A DNA stretch of 64,000 nt from assembly GCF_014352875.1 (NCBI RefSeq), contig NZ_CP060695.1, positions 1,085,501-1,149,500 of the forward strand, given 5' to 3'. How positions within the stretch are numbered: the first letter of the stretch is position 1; every line of letters begins with the position of its first letter. A program made the position numbers and the translations under genes. Of the stretch, positions 33,706 through 42,749 are shown one piece after another. Below the pieces are notes generated by a model that saw only the letters and a list, made by a program, of their open reading frames with translations, did no database searches and was not told the origin of the DNA. Origin of the DNA: Polaribacter pectinis. Lineage in GTDB: Bacteria; Bacteroidota; Bacteroidia; Flavobacteriales; Flavobacteriaceae.

Positions 33706-34203
33706 ATGGCAGATATAACATTAAAAGGAAACGCAATAAACACAGTAGGAAATTTACCTGAAATTGGCTCTAAAGCACCAGATTTTAAATTAACTGGCGT
33801 AGATTTATCTACTAAAACTTTGGCAGATTTTGCTGGTAAAAAAGTAATTTTAAACATTTTTCCTAGTGTAGATACAGGAACTTGTGCAACTTCTGTAAGA
33901 GAATTTAATAAAAAAGCAGCAGATTTAGAAAATACAGCAGTATTATGTATTTCTAAAGATTTGCCTTTTGCTCAAGCCCGTTTTTGTGGTGCAGAAGGAA
34001 TTGAAAATGTTGTAATGTTATCTGATTTTGCAACAGGAAACTTTGGAAAAGAATATAATTTAGAAATTGCAAACGGACCACTAGCCCACTTACACTCTAG
34101 AGCAATTGTTATTTTAGATGAAAAAGGAAATGTTTCTTATACAGAACAAGTTTCTGAAATTGTAGATGAACCAAATTACGAAGCTGCGTTAAAAGCAATC
34201 TAA
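33706..34203 (+). CDS. tpx: Thiol peroxidase (2-Cys peroxiredoxin, Tpx type)
   Basis: A peroxiredoxin of 165 residues that reduces H2O2 and alkyl hydroperoxides with thioredoxin. The peroxidatic cysteine is C60 in SVDTGTCATSVREFN, and the resolving cysteine is C94 in ARFCGAEGIE, matching the Tpx spacing. Normal length. It has its own promoter box and is followed after four bases by the diacylglycerol kinase gene, which probably shares the transcript. Confidence 0.95.
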   Translation: MADITLKGNAINTVGNLPEIGSKAPDFKLTGVDLSTKTLADFAGKKVILNIFPSVDTGTCATSVREFNKKAADLENTAVLCISKDLPFAQARFCGAEGIENVVMLSDFATGNFGKEYNLEIANGPLAHLHSRAIVILDEKGNVSYTEQVSEIVDEPNYEAALKAI

Positions 34204-34207
34204 CAGA

Positions 34208-34588
34208 ATGAAAAATCCGAATGATGGTTTTTTAAGAGGAAGAATTCGTAGTTTAAAATTTGCCTTGAGAGGAATGTGGCTTTTAATGACAACAGAAGAC
34301 AGCATAAAAGCACAGCTCTGTATAGCTATTTTTGCCACTATTCTTGGATTTTATTTTGATATTTCTAATGTAGAATGGATGATTCAATTTTTAGCTATTG
34401 GCCTTGTTTTAGTTGCAGAAGCTGCTAACACTGCCATAGAAGAAATAGCAGATTTTATTCATCCAGAATACCATAAAAAAATAGGACTTATAAAAGATAT
34501 TGCAGCAGGCGCACCAAGTTTTGCTGCATTTATCTCTTTAATTGTTGCAGGTTTTATCTATATTCCAAGAATCAATTTATTATTTTAG
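34208..34588 (+). CDS. dgkA: Diacylglycerol/undecaprenol kinase, DgkA family
   Basis: A small integral membrane kinase of 126 residues with three to four helices. The signature EAANTAIEEIADFIHPEYHKKIGLIKDIAAGA contains the Glu and Asn/Asp residues that bind Mg-ATP. The N-terminal KFALRGMWLLMTTEDSIKAQLCIAI is the surface helix region. It phosphorylates diacylglycerol or undecaprenol for lipid recycling and cell-wall synthesis; Gram-positive-like members prefer undecaprenol. It starts four bases after tpx and precedes ftsK by 42 bases. Confidence 0.9.
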   Translation: MKNPNDGFLRGRIRSLKFALRGMWLLMTTEDSIKAQLCIAIFATILGFYFDISNVEWMIQFLAIGLVLVAEAANTAIEEIADFIHPEYHKKIGLIKDIAAGAPSFAAFISLIVAGFIYIPRINLLF

Positions 34589-34630
34589 CAAATACATATA
34601 TTTACTTTTAAAAAATTACCAAACCATTTA

Positions 34631-37090
34631 ATGGCTAAAAAAAGAACCAGTAAAAAAATAGCACCTATTTCTTCGGATATAAAACCGAGTATTTTCGCTT
34701 TTTTAAAAACAAGACAAGCTCAAACAATTTTGGGCTCTTTTCTTGTTTTTTTCTCTATTTTCTTAACAATTGCTTTTATTTCTTTTTTCTTTAATTGGCA
34801 AGAAGACCAAAGTACTCTTACAAAATTAACAGATAAAACAGTTAGAAGTAAAAACTTATTAGGTAAAATTGGCGCAAGCTTAAGTCATTTTTTTATCTAT
34901 AAAGGTTTTGGAATTGGCGCATTTTTAATTGCTTTTCAAGTTTTTTTAAGCGGAATTTATATTATTTTTCAAAAGAAATTTTCTAAAATTATTATCTCTT
35001 GGAATTGGGGTTTATTAGCCATGTTATGGATTTCTATAACTTTAGGTTTTCTACATAAAAAATATGCACTATTATCTGGTATTGTAGGTTTTGAAATAAA
35101 TGAATATTTACAAGCTTTTATTGGTAAAACGGGTTTAACAATTGTTTTAGCTTTCTTTTTAATTGCGTATTTAGTTGTCCGTTACAAACTAACTTTTGAT
35201 GCATTTATTGAAAAAATGAAGCAAAAAAGAATAGAAAACCAAGAAAAAAGACTTGCTTCAGAAAATGAAACTAAAACTTTAGATGATGATTCAGAAAAAA
35301 CTGAAAATCAAAATATTGAATTAAAAAATACAATTAAAGAAACAAAAGAAAAATCTGAATTTGAGCTTTCAGTAGAGAATTTAAAACCTACTATTTCTAA
35401 ACATTCAGATGTTGGTTCTAAAAAAGAAGAACTTACCTTAAAAGTAGAAAAAGAACTAGAACCAGAATTAAAGGTAGAAGAAACTGTTGAAGATATAAAT
35501 GATGTAGGAATTGATATTGCTATTGGAAGAGAAGAAGAACATTCTACCGAAAACTTATCAGATAAATTAGTAAAAGATTTTGGTGAATTTGACCCAACTT
35601 TAGAATTGGCTAATTTTAAATTCCCAACTTTTAATTTATTAAAACAATATAATGAAACAATTTCTATTGACCCAGAAGAATTAGAAGCTAATAAAGATAG
35701 AATTGTAGAAACTTTAAAAAACTACAAAATTGGTATTGCAGAAATTAAAGCAACTGTAGGACCTACAATTACTCTATATGAAATTGTACCAGAAGCAGGA
35801 ATTAGAATTTCTAAAATTAAAAATCTAGAAGACGATATTGCTTTGTCTTTATCTGCTTTAGGAATTAGAATTATTGCACCAATTCCTGGTAAAGGTACTA
35901 TTGGTATAGAAGTGCCAAATAAAAAATCTACCATAGTTTCTATGCATTCTGTTATTTCATCAAAGAAATTTCAAGAATCTCCAATGGAATTACCTATTGC
36001 TTTAGGTAAAACTATTTCTAATGAAACTTTTGTGGTCGATTTAGCTAAAATGCCTCACCTTTTAATGGCAGGTGCAACAGGACAAGGAAAATCTGTTGGT
36101 TTAAATGCTGTTTTAACTTCACTTTTATATAAGAAACATCCTGCTGAAGTAAAATTCATTTTGGTAGATCCAAAGAAAGTAGAATTAACTTTATTTAACA
36201 AAATAGAGCGTCATTATCTGGCAAAATTACCAGATGTAGAAGAAGCTATAATTACTGACACTACCAAAGTTGTACATACATTAAACTCGCTTTGTATAGA
36301 AATGGACAATCGTTACGACTTGTTAAAAGCAGCAATGGTTAGAAACATTAAAGAATACAATGTAAAGTTTAAACAACGCAAATTAAACCCGAATGACGGG
36401 CATCAATTTTTACCATATATAGTTTTGGTTATTGATGAATTTGCAGATTTAATAATGACTGCTGGTAAAGAAGTAGAAACCCCAATTGCACGTTTGGCAC
36501 AACTTGCTAGAGCAATTGGTATCCATTTAATTGTTGCTACGCAAAGACCTTCTGTAAACGTAATTACAGGTATTATTAAAGCCAATTTCCCTGCAAGAAT
36601 TGCATTTAGAGTAACTTCTAAAATAGATTCTAGAACCATTTTAGATGCTGGTGGTGCAGATCAATTGATTGGTCGTGGAGATTTATTATATACTGCAGGA
36701 AATGATATTAATAGAATACAATGTGCTTTTGTAGATACACCAGAAGTAGAAAAAATTACTGATTTTATTGGTTCTCAAAAAGCGTATGCAGAAGCTTATT
36801 TATTACCAGAATATGTAGATGATGAAAGTGGCACAACTGTTGATATTGATATAGCAGACAGAGACAAACTGTTTAGAGAAGCTGCAGAAATTATTGTAAT
36901 TGCACAACAAGGTTCTGCTTCTTTATTGCAAAGAAAATTAAAATTAGGCTACAATAGAGCTGGTAGATTAATAGACCAGTTAGAAGCGGCAGGAATTGTT
37001 GGTGGTTTTGAAGGAAGTAAAGCCAGACAAGTACTTGTTACAGATATAGTAGCTTTAGACCAATTATTAGAAAACGAAAAAAATCAATAA
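34631..37090 (+). CDS. ftsK: DNA translocase FtsK
   Basis: A septum-located DNA pump of 819 residues that segregates chromosome termini and activates XerCD recombination. Four N-terminal membrane helices (about 35-185) anchor it. A charged linker follows (about 200-320, Glu/Lys-rich and shorter than in E. coli). The alpha/beta motor has Walker A GATGQGKSVGLNAV (about 480), Walker B YIVLVIDEFADLIM and ATQRPSVNVITGIIKANFPARIAF. The C-terminal gamma winged helix (ASLLQRKLKLGYNRAGRLIDQLEAAGIVGG) reads the polar KOPS DNA motif. It leads an ftsK-lolA-lptF/G-ribB string of co-oriented genes. Confidence 0.96.
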   Translation: MAKKRTSKKIAPISSDIKPSIFAFLKTRQAQTILGSFLVFFSIFLTIAFISFFFNWQEDQSTLTKLTDKTVRSKNLLGKIGASLSHFFIYKGFGIGAFLIAFQVFLSGIYIIFQKKFSKIIISWNWGLLAMLWISITLGFLHKKYALLSGIVGFEINEYLQAFIGKTGLTIVLAFFLIAYLVVRYKLTFDAFIEKMKQKRIENQEKRLASENETKTLDDDSEKTENQNIELKNTIKETKEKSEFELSVENLKPTISKHSDVGSKKEELTLKVEKELEPELKVEETVEDINDVGIDIAIGREEEHSTENLSDKLVKDFGEFDPTLELANFKFPTFNLLKQYNETISIDPEELEANKDRIVETLKNYKIGIAEIKATVGPTITLYEIVPEAGIRISKIKNLEDDIALSLSALGIRIIAPIPGKGTIGIEVPNKKSTIVSMHSVISSKKFQESPMELPIALGKTISNETFVVDLAKMPHLLMAGATGQGKSVGLNAVLTSLLYKKHPAEVKFILVDPKKVELTLFNKIERHYLAKLPDVEEAIITDTTKVVHTLNSLCIEMDNRYDLLKAAMVRNIKEYNVKFKQRKLNPNDGHQFLPYIVLVIDEFADLIMTAGKEVETPIARLAQLARAIGIHLIVATQRPSVNVITGIIKANFPARIAFRVTSKIDSRTILDAGGADQLIGRGDLLYTAGNDINRIQCAFVDTPEVEKITDFIGSQKAYAEAYLLPEYVDDESGTTVDIDIADRDKLFREAAEIIVIAQQGSASLLQRKLKLGYNRAGRLIDQLEAAGIVGGFEGSKARQVLVTDIVALDQLLENEKNQ

Positions 37091-37123
37091 TCTCTCATTT
37101 GCGAGATGACAAGAATTATAATT

Positions 37124-37780
37124 ATGAAAAAAATAGGAATCTTATTTTTAAGTTTATTTATTACAACCATTACATTTTCTCAAGAAGCTGCAAAAGCAAA
37201 ATCTTTGCTAGATGAAGTTTCTTCCAAAATGGGCGCATATAAAAATATGTATATTGGTTTTAGCCAAACATTAAGTAACGAAGATGCGGGTATAAAAGAA
37301 GGAGATGAACCACCAATTAGAGGTGATATTAATTTACAAGGAGAAAAATACAGCCTAAATTATTTAGGTAATAAATTCTTATATGATGGTGAAAAATTAT
37401 ATGTAATTAATACTGATGAAAAGGAAATTTCTATTACTGATGGAGATATGAGTGGAGATGATGGTTTTATATACCCTTCTAAATTACTAACCTTTTATAA
37501 AGAAGGATATAATTTTGAAATGGGAGACTTAAAAAATGTTAATGGAAGAAAAATTCAGTTTGTAACTTTAAATCCTATAGATAGCAACTCTGATATAATT
37601 AAAGTTGAGTTAGGTATAGATGCAAAAACAAAGCATATATATAAATTAATTCAAACTGGTTCTAACAATTCTAAAACTACATTTACAATTACACAGTTTA
37701 AGAGTAACCAACAATTATCAGAAAACTTTTTTAAGTTTGATAAAGCTAAATATTTAAGTCAGAGTTATACAATAGACTAG
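37124..37780 (+). CDS. lolA: LolA-like outer-membrane lipoprotein carrier
   Basis: A periplasmic chaperone of 218 residues that carries lipoproteins from the inner to the outer membrane. The signal peptide is MKKIGILFLSLFITTITFSQ. The mature protein opens with KSLLDEVSSKMGAYKNMYIGFSQTLSNED and contains GDINLQGEKYSLNYLGNKFLYDGEKLYVIN, the half-barrel pattern of LolA. I start it at the ATG 37124, six codons inside a possible longer form at 37106, because this gives a clean signal peptide. It follows ftsK by 33 bases. A hairpin downstream may end part of the transcripts. Confidence 0.88.
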   Translation: MKKIGILFLSLFITTITFSQEAAKAKSLLDEVSSKMGAYKNMYIGFSQTLSNEDAGIKEGDEPPIRGDINLQGEKYSLNYLGNKFLYDGEKLYVINTDEKEISITDGDMSGDDGFIYPSKLLTFYKEGYNFEMGDLKNVNGRKIQFVTLNPIDSNSDIIKVELGIDAKTKHIYKLIQTGSNNSKTTFTITQFKSNQQLSENFFKFDKAKYLSQSYTID

Positions 37781-37824
37781 TTTCAATTAACAGAAATTTA
37801 ATAGGTTCTTTATTTAGAAGAAAC

Positions 37825-37861
37825 TACTTTTGCAAAACCCAAAATTAAGTTTGGGTTTTTG
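37825..37861 (+). promoter_or_regulatory. Promoter box running directly into a hairpin before lptF/G
   Basis: TACTTTTG (37825-37832) matches the -7 element and is followed at once by AAAACCCAAA / TTTGGGTTTT (37834-37859) and T residues. The hairpin looks like a terminator of lolA, yet it would form the very 5' end of the lptF/G transcript. Confidence 0.55.
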
Positions 37862-37877
37862 TTTTGATTACAAGAAA

Positions 37878-39323
37878 ATGAAAATTTTAGACAAATACAT
37901 TTTAAAAACGTTTTTAAGACCCTTTGTTGCAACGTTTCTTATTGTGCTTTTTGTTTTAGTAATGCAAGTGTTGTGGCAAACCTTCGAAAACATTGCTGGT
38001 AAAGGTATTAGCTTACCATTTATTTTAAAATTCTTATACTACACTACCCTAATTATTACGCCACAAGCATTGCCAATTGGCGTACTTTTATCATCAATTA
38101 TGGCTTTGGGTAATTTGGGTGAAAACTATGAGTTTGCTGCTGCAAAATCTGCCGGAATTTCACTACAACGTTTGGTTAGACCTTTAGTATTTCTTACAAT
38201 TTTGTTAAGCGGTATCAACTTTTTGTTTCTTAACAATATTTATCCGTATGCAATTTTAAAACAGAAAAATTTATACCTAAATATTAAAAAGAAAAAACCT
38301 GCTTTGGCTTTAGTACCAGGAAGTTTTAATAGTGATATTCCAGGTTATCAAATAAAATTTGATGAAAAATACGGAGAAGAAGAAAACTTATTAAAGAAAG
38401 TTTTAATTTATGATTTATCTGGAAACAGAGGAAACCAAAAAGTAATTACTGCAGAAAGAGGAAAAATACTATCTGAAGAAGGAAGTAGATACATGACCTT
38501 TATTTTATATGACGGTTATTATTATGAAGAACATATAAGATCTAATACACCATTATCGAAACGTAAAAAAATGCCTGCATCTAGTGCAACTTTTGAAGAA
38601 TATGAGTTAAATATAGATATATCTGATGTTAGTGGAGATTCTGGTCTTACAGATGAAAAATATAAGAATAGCTATAACATGTTAAGTTTAAATCAATTAA
38701 AAGACACTATTCCAGATTTAAAAGCAAGTTATGACGAAACATTATCTTTAAGAGCAAAAAATATTTACTCCAGTGTTTTTGCAAAAGAATTATATAAATA
38801 TCCAGATTCTTTAAAAAATAAAAATGCGAATCCAGTTATTTTAGAAAATTTCGATTTAAAAAGTCAAGTTTCTATTTTAAACTCTGCAACTACCAAAACA
38901 AGTAGAGCCTTAAACTCTCTTAAAAATAACATGGCAACTATTAAGTTTAAACGAAAAACATTAAACTTTTTTGACACTGAATATTACAACAGAATTGCAT
39001 TTTCATTATCTTGTTTAATCTTATTTTTTATTGGAGCACCTTTAGGTTCTATCATTAGAAAAGGAGGTTTTGGTTTGCCTATGATACTTGCCATAGGAAT
39101 TTATGTAACTTATTTCTTTACCAATACATTTGGTAAAAATTTAGCAGAAGAAAGTTCTATCTCTTCATTTTTAGGTTCTTGGATTGCAGCAATAATAATG
39201 GTTCCTTTAGCAATTTTATTAACTAGAAGAGCCACAAGAGATAAAGGTGTTTTTAACACAGATGCTATTATTTTACCAATTACAAATTTCTTTAAAAAAT
39301 TAACGTCTAAAAAAGACTCTTAA
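37878..39323 (+). CDS. LptF/LptG family LPS-export permease (YjgP/YjgQ)
   Basis: An inner-membrane permease of 481 residues of the lipopolysaccharide transport complex, which extracts LPS for transfer to the outer membrane. Three N-terminal helices (MKILDKYILKTFLRPFVATFLIVLFVLVMQVLW and following) and three C-terminal helices flank a periplasmic beta-jellyroll domain. NYEFAAAKSAGISLQRLVRPL is the coupling-helix region. Whether it is the F or the G subunit is uncertain, and its partner lies elsewhere. The ATG at 37878 is chosen because an upstream TTG at 37830 would fall inside the promoter/hairpin. RibB follows after four bases. Confidence 0.9.
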   Translation: MKILDKYILKTFLRPFVATFLIVLFVLVMQVLWQTFENIAGKGISLPFILKFLYYTTLIITPQALPIGVLLSSIMALGNLGENYEFAAAKSAGISLQRLVRPLVFLTILLSGINFLFLNNIYPYAILKQKNLYLNIKKKKPALALVPGSFNSDIPGYQIKFDEKYGEEENLLKKVLIYDLSGNRGNQKVITAERGKILSEEGSRYMTFILYDGYYYEEHIRSNTPLSKRKKMPASSATFEEYELNIDISDVSGDSGLTDEKYKNSYNMLSLNQLKDTIPDLKASYDETLSLRAKNIYSSVFAKELYKYPDSLKNKNANPVILENFDLKSQVSILNSATTKTSRALNSLKNNMATIKFKRKTLNFFDTEYYNRIAFSLSCLILFFIGAPLGSIIRKGGFGLPMILAIGIYVTYFFTNTFGKNLAEESSISSFLGSWIAAIIMVPLAILLTRRATRDKGVFNTDAIILPITNFFKKLTSKKDS

Positions 39324-39327
39324 CAAA

Positions 39328-40473
39328 ATGACACTACAACAAACAAATAAAGACACAAAATTAAACACCATACAAGAAGCAATACAAGATATTAGAGATG
39401 GTAAGGTTATTATTGTTGTTGACGATGAAAACAGAGAAAATGAAGGTGATTTTTTAGCAGCAGCAGAAAAAGCAACTCCAGAAATGATTAATTTTATGGC
39501 AACTCATGGTCGTGGATTAATTTGTGCTCCTTTAACAGAAAAACGTTGTAAAGAGTTAGAATTAGGAATGATGGTACACAACAACACAGATCCTATGGAA
39601 ACTGCATTTACGGTTTCTGTAGATTTACGTGGTAAAGGTGTTACTACTGGTATTTCTGCTGCAGATAGAGCGCTAACCATACAAGCAATAATAGATAAAG
39701 AAACAAAACCTTTTGATTTGGCTAGACCAGGTCATATTTTTCCTTTAAAAGCTAAAGAAGGTGGTGTATTGCGTAGAACAGGCCATACAGAAGCTGCTAT
39801 AGATTTTGCACGTTTAGCAGGTTTACAACCAGCTGGTGTTATTGTAGAAATAATGAATGAAGATGGTACAATGGCACGTTTACCAGAACTTTTAAAAGTT
39901 GCCAAAAAGTTTGATATTAAAATTGTTTCTATTGAAGATTTGGTTGCTTACAGAATGGAACATGATTCTTTAATTGAAAAGAAAGAAGATTTTGATATTT
40001 CTACAAGATTTGGTGACTTTAGATTAAGAGCTTACCAACAGACTACAAATAACCAAGTTCATATTGCGTTAACAAAAGGTTCTTGGACAAAAGAAGATTC
40101 TATTTTAACTAGAGTAAATTCTACATTAGTAAATAACGATATACTTGGAACTTTAACTAATAATGCTGATAAAAAACTAGACCAAATGTTTAAAGTGATT
40201 AATGAAGATGGTAAAGGCGCTATTTTGTTTATCAATCAGCAAAATCAATCTCAAAACTTATTAAGTAGATTATCTATTTTAAAGGAAAGTCAGCAAAATG
40301 GACAAATGAAAGCTCCAGAAATAAAAATGGATAATAAAGATTTTGGAATTGGAGCTCAAATTTTACACGATTTAAATATCAGTAAATTAAAATTAATTAC
40401 AAATACACAACAAACAAAACGTGTAGGTATGATTGGTTATGGTTTAGAGATTGTAGATTATGTTCAGTATTAA
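39328..40473 (+). CDS. ribB: 3,4-dihydroxy-2-butanone-4-phosphate synthase with a degenerate RibA domain
   Basis: A riboflavin-pathway enzyme of 381 residues. The N-terminal domain (about 10-215) forms 3,4-dihydroxy-2-butanone-4-phosphate from ribulose-5-phosphate and is intact: DDENRENEGDFL, MATHGRGLICAPL and RPGHIFPLKAKEGGVLRRTGHTEAAID. The C-terminal domain (about 225-381) aligns with GTP cyclohydrolase II, but the zinc site is gone. Where RibA has C...CDC after RVxS, this protein has RVNSTL and TNNAD (L267, N278, A280). GTP cyclohydrolase activity is therefore unlikely and a separate ribA is expected. No FMN riboswitch precedes it; only four bases separate it from lptF/G. Confidence 0.93.
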   Translation: MTLQQTNKDTKLNTIQEAIQDIRDGKVIIVVDDENRENEGDFLAAAEKATPEMINFMATHGRGLICAPLTEKRCKELELGMMVHNNTDPMETAFTVSVDLRGKGVTTGISAADRALTIQAIIDKETKPFDLARPGHIFPLKAKEGGVLRRTGHTEAAIDFARLAGLQPAGVIVEIMNEDGTMARLPELLKVAKKFDIKIVSIEDLVAYRMEHDSLIEKKEDFDISTRFGDFRLRAYQQTTNNQVHIALTKGSWTKEDSILTRVNSTLVNNDILGTLTNNADKKLDQMFKVINEDGKGAILFINQQNQSQNLLSRLSILKESQQNGQMKAPEIKMDNKDFGIGAQILHDLNISKLKLITNTQQTKRVGMIGYGLEIVDYVQY

Positions 40474-40491
40474 TTAAAAACAACAATAAAC

Positions 40492-40524
40492 AAAGGCTCA
40501 ATTTTTAAAAATTGAGCCTTTTTG
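40492..40524. terminator. Bidirectional terminator between ribB and pepE
   Basis: AAGGCTCAATTTTT / AAAAATTGAGCCTT is a perfect long stem with A and T tails between convergent genes. Confidence 0.93.
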
Positions 40525-40545
40525 TTTTTATAAATATTACTTTGT

Positions 40546-41250
40546 TCATCTAAGAGCCACTTCTACTCCACTTTCTAATTCAACAGGTTTCAAATTTTGT
40601 TGAAACAACCTTGCAGAATGTTCTCCTTTTAGAGTAATTGAATTACCTTCAACAGAAAGCCAACTTCCTTCACGCAAACCTAACACAGGAACTTCATTAA
40701 AAACATGATATTCTTTAATACGTGTTTCTCTTGTTTCTCCCATATGTTTAGAGCCTTCAATAGGATCTAAATAATGAGCGTTAATATTAAAAGGAATACA
40801 ACCTAAAGTAACAAAGCTTGGCGGATAAACAATTGGCATATCATTGGTATTCATCATACTTATACCACAAATATTACTACCTGCACTAGTTCCTAAATAC
40901 GGAGTTCCGTTATTAATTACTTTTTTTAAAGTATCAATAATATCGTTTTTATACAACTGATTAACAAGCTCAAACGTGTTTCCTCCACCAGTAAAAATTG
41001 CTTCAGCGTTTAAAATTGCGTCATTCACATTATTATATTCGTGAACACCTTTTACATTAATATCAATTTTAGAAAATGCTTTTTGCACAACTTCTGTGTA
41101 ACCATCATAAGAAACTCCTCCAGGTCTAGCAAAAGGTATAAATACAAGCGTATGAACACCTTTAAAGAAAGTTTTTAAAGTTGGTAATAAATATTCTAGA
41201 TAAGAACTACCATAAACAGTAGAAGTACTTGCAATAATCATTTTTTTCAT
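40546..41250 (-). CDS. pepE: Dipeptidase E (peptidase family S51)
   Basis: A cytoplasmic peptidase of 234 residues that cleaves dipeptides with an N-terminal aspartate. The nucleophile elbow GTSAGSNI carries the catalytic serine, and the family histidine lies in NAHYLD. IFTGGGNTFELVNQLY supplies the glycine-rich substrate loop and is diagnostic of PepE. The length is normal. The gene is divergent from a lipocalin-like lipoprotein gene, 59 bases apart. Confidence 0.92.
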   Translation of the reverse strand: MKKMIIASTSTVYGSSYLEYLLPTLKTFFKGVHTLVFIPFARPGGVSYDGYTEVVQKAFSKIDINVKGVHEYNNVNDAILNAEAIFTGGGNTFELVNQLYKNDIIDTLKKVINNGTPYLGTSAGSNICGISMMNTNDMPIVYPPSFVTLGCIPFNINAHYLDPIEGSKHMGETRETRIKEYHVFNEVPVLGLREGSWLSVEGNSITLKGEHSARLFQQNLKPVELESGVEVALR

Positions 41251-41287
41251 ACATCAAAAATAGGAATTTTATACAAATTGATTTTTG

Positions 41288-41295
41288 TACTTTCG
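41288..41295 (+). promoter_or_regulatory. -7 promoter box of the lipocalin-like lipoprotein gene
   Basis: TACTTTCG matches TAnnTTyG and lies 14 bases before the ATG at 41310. Confidence 0.5.
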
Positions 41296-41309
41296 TAAAA
41301 AGATAAATT

Positions 41310-41843
41310 ATGAAAACAAAAATTTTATTATTTCTAGCACTTGTTACTTTTTTAACAAGTTGTGAAACAAACAACAACCCAACTCTTAACATTACAGATG
41401 CAGATTTATTAGGTACCTGGAACTTAACCAAACAAACTATTGAAGACGGAAGCTTAAGTATTACCACTCAAGGACAAACCTTAACTGCTAATTATTCTGG
41501 AATAGCAAAAGAGCTTGATTTTAGATATATTTTTTCTGAAAATCCAAATAAATTGAATTTAAATGGAAAATATAAATTTGTTACAACTGCCACTTTTTTA
41601 GGTCAAAATCAAGTTGAAGAACAAGAAATAGATACAGATTTATCTCCCATAACTTCAGTAGATTGGTCTTTAAATGGTAATACAATTTCAATTACTGAAA
41701 ACGGAAATTTACCAACAGTTTTAAATGTTGAAGAGTTTTCTACTAACTTTTTAAGATTAAAAGGTGAGATTAATGAAACCGAAACTGATAATGGTGAAAC
41801 TGTTACCATAAAAGCAACTATATATATCGAATTAGAAAAATAA
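41310..41843 (+). CDS. Lipocalin-like lipoprotein
   Basis: A lipoprotein of 177 residues. The signal MKTKILLFLALVTFLTSC ends with a lipobox (LTSC). The mature part starts with an acidic, Asn-rich linker and then DLLGTWNLTKQTIEDG, the GTW signature of bacterial lipocalin-like domains. The following strands (LDFRYIFSENPNKLNLNGKYKFV, VDWSLNGNTISITE, LRLKGEINETE) fit a small eight-stranded barrel. Such proteins are surface or outer-membrane lipoproteins in Flavobacteriia, mostly without known ligand. The gene has its own promoter box and terminator. Confidence 0.78.
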   Translation: MKTKILLFLALVTFLTSCETNNNPTLNITDADLLGTWNLTKQTIEDGSLSITTQGQTLTANYSGIAKELDFRYIFSENPNKLNLNGKYKFVTTATFLGQNQVEEQEIDTDLSPITSVDWSLNGNTISITENGNLPTVLNVEEFSTNFLRLKGEINETETDNGETVTIKATIYIELEK

Positions 41844-41864
41844 ATTTTAGTTATTTTTCATATT

Positions 41865-41891
41865 AAAACATCGCTATTTGCGATGTTTTTT
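41865..41891 (+). terminator. Intrinsic terminator after the lipocalin-like gene
   Basis: ACATCGC / GCGATGT with loop TATTT, followed by seven T residues. Confidence 0.9.
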
Positions 41892-41957
41892 TATTTAACA
41901 TAAGTTTACAATTCCATTAATACACTTTTAAGAAGCACTTCTACTTTCTTTGTAGTG

Positions 41958-42740
41958 ATGAGAAAACTATTTATATTAATTAGTTCGTTTTTTGTAATAA
42001 CTACAATTAACGCACAAGAAAAAAGAACAATTTTAAAGGGAAAAGTTGTTTTAGATAGCCTAATTATTGCAGATGTTCATGTTATAAATACAAATACTGA
42101 TATTGGTACTATTACAAATGATAACGGTTATTTTGAAATTCCAGTAAAATTAGGAGATAGCCTTTTAGTATCTCATATTAACCTACAAGAAAAATTCATT
42201 CTAATTACAGATAAAATTTTATCAGATATAAATTTCACAATTTCAATAAATGAAAAAACGTATACTTTAAATGAATTTACTTTAGAAAAACCAAGAAGTA
42301 TTTTTTATCAAGATAAAGAAATTACCACATACAATGGCCCAGTTGTAAATGCTGAAACTTTAAGATTGCCTTTTGCAAATACTAAAGTGGAAAAAGATAA
42401 TTCTATTGTAAAATTTAAATCTGGTGGAGTTGTAAGTATAGACAATTTAATAAATAGTATTAACGGAAATAACAAAAGACAAAAGCTACTAAAAAAACTA
42501 GTAGATGAAGATGATTATCTTTTAAAAATAAGAAAAAAATATACAGACGATTTTTTCATTACAGATCTAAAAATTAAAAAAGAATATATCAATCAGTTTT
42601 TAAATTATTGTGTAGATAAAAACATAATTAGTATCTTTAAGAATGAGAATAGCATTAACTTAACAAAACTTTTAATAAGAGAAGGAAAAGATTATCCGCA
42701 TAAAATATTAAACGAAAATTTATTTTTAACAAAAAAATAG
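41958..42740 (+). CDS. Exported protein with a carboxypeptidase-like regulatory domain (paralogue 1)
   Basis: A secreted protein of 260 residues. After the signal peptide (LFILISSFFVITTINAQ), residues about 25-105 form a CarboxypepD_reg-like Ig domain: ILKGKVVLDSLIIADVHVINTNTDIGTITNDNGYFEIPVKLGDSLLVSHI, as at the N-terminus of TonB-dependent transporters. The C-terminal half is helical and not recognised. The ATG at 41958 is preceded by an in-frame GTG at 41955, which adds one residue. It is followed after nine bases by a paralogue of the same architecture, and both precede a DUF6702 gene and two M1 peptidases. Confidence 0.78.
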   Translation: MRKLFILISSFFVITTINAQEKRTILKGKVVLDSLIIADVHVINTNTDIGTITNDNGYFEIPVKLGDSLLVSHINLQEKFILITDKILSDINFTISINEKTYTLNEFTLEKPRSIFYQDKEITTYNGPVVNAETLRLPFANTKVEKDNSIVKFKSGGVVSIDNLINSINGNNKRQKLLKKLVDEDDYLLKIRKKYTDDFFITDLKIKKEYINQFLNYCVDKNIISIFKNENSINLTKLLIREGKDYPHKILNENLFLTKK

Positions 42741-42749
42741 CACAACTAT

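Noticed and set aside
39320..39330. FMN riboswitch before ribB
   Set aside because: Only four bases separate ribB from the upstream permease gene, so no space exists for one.
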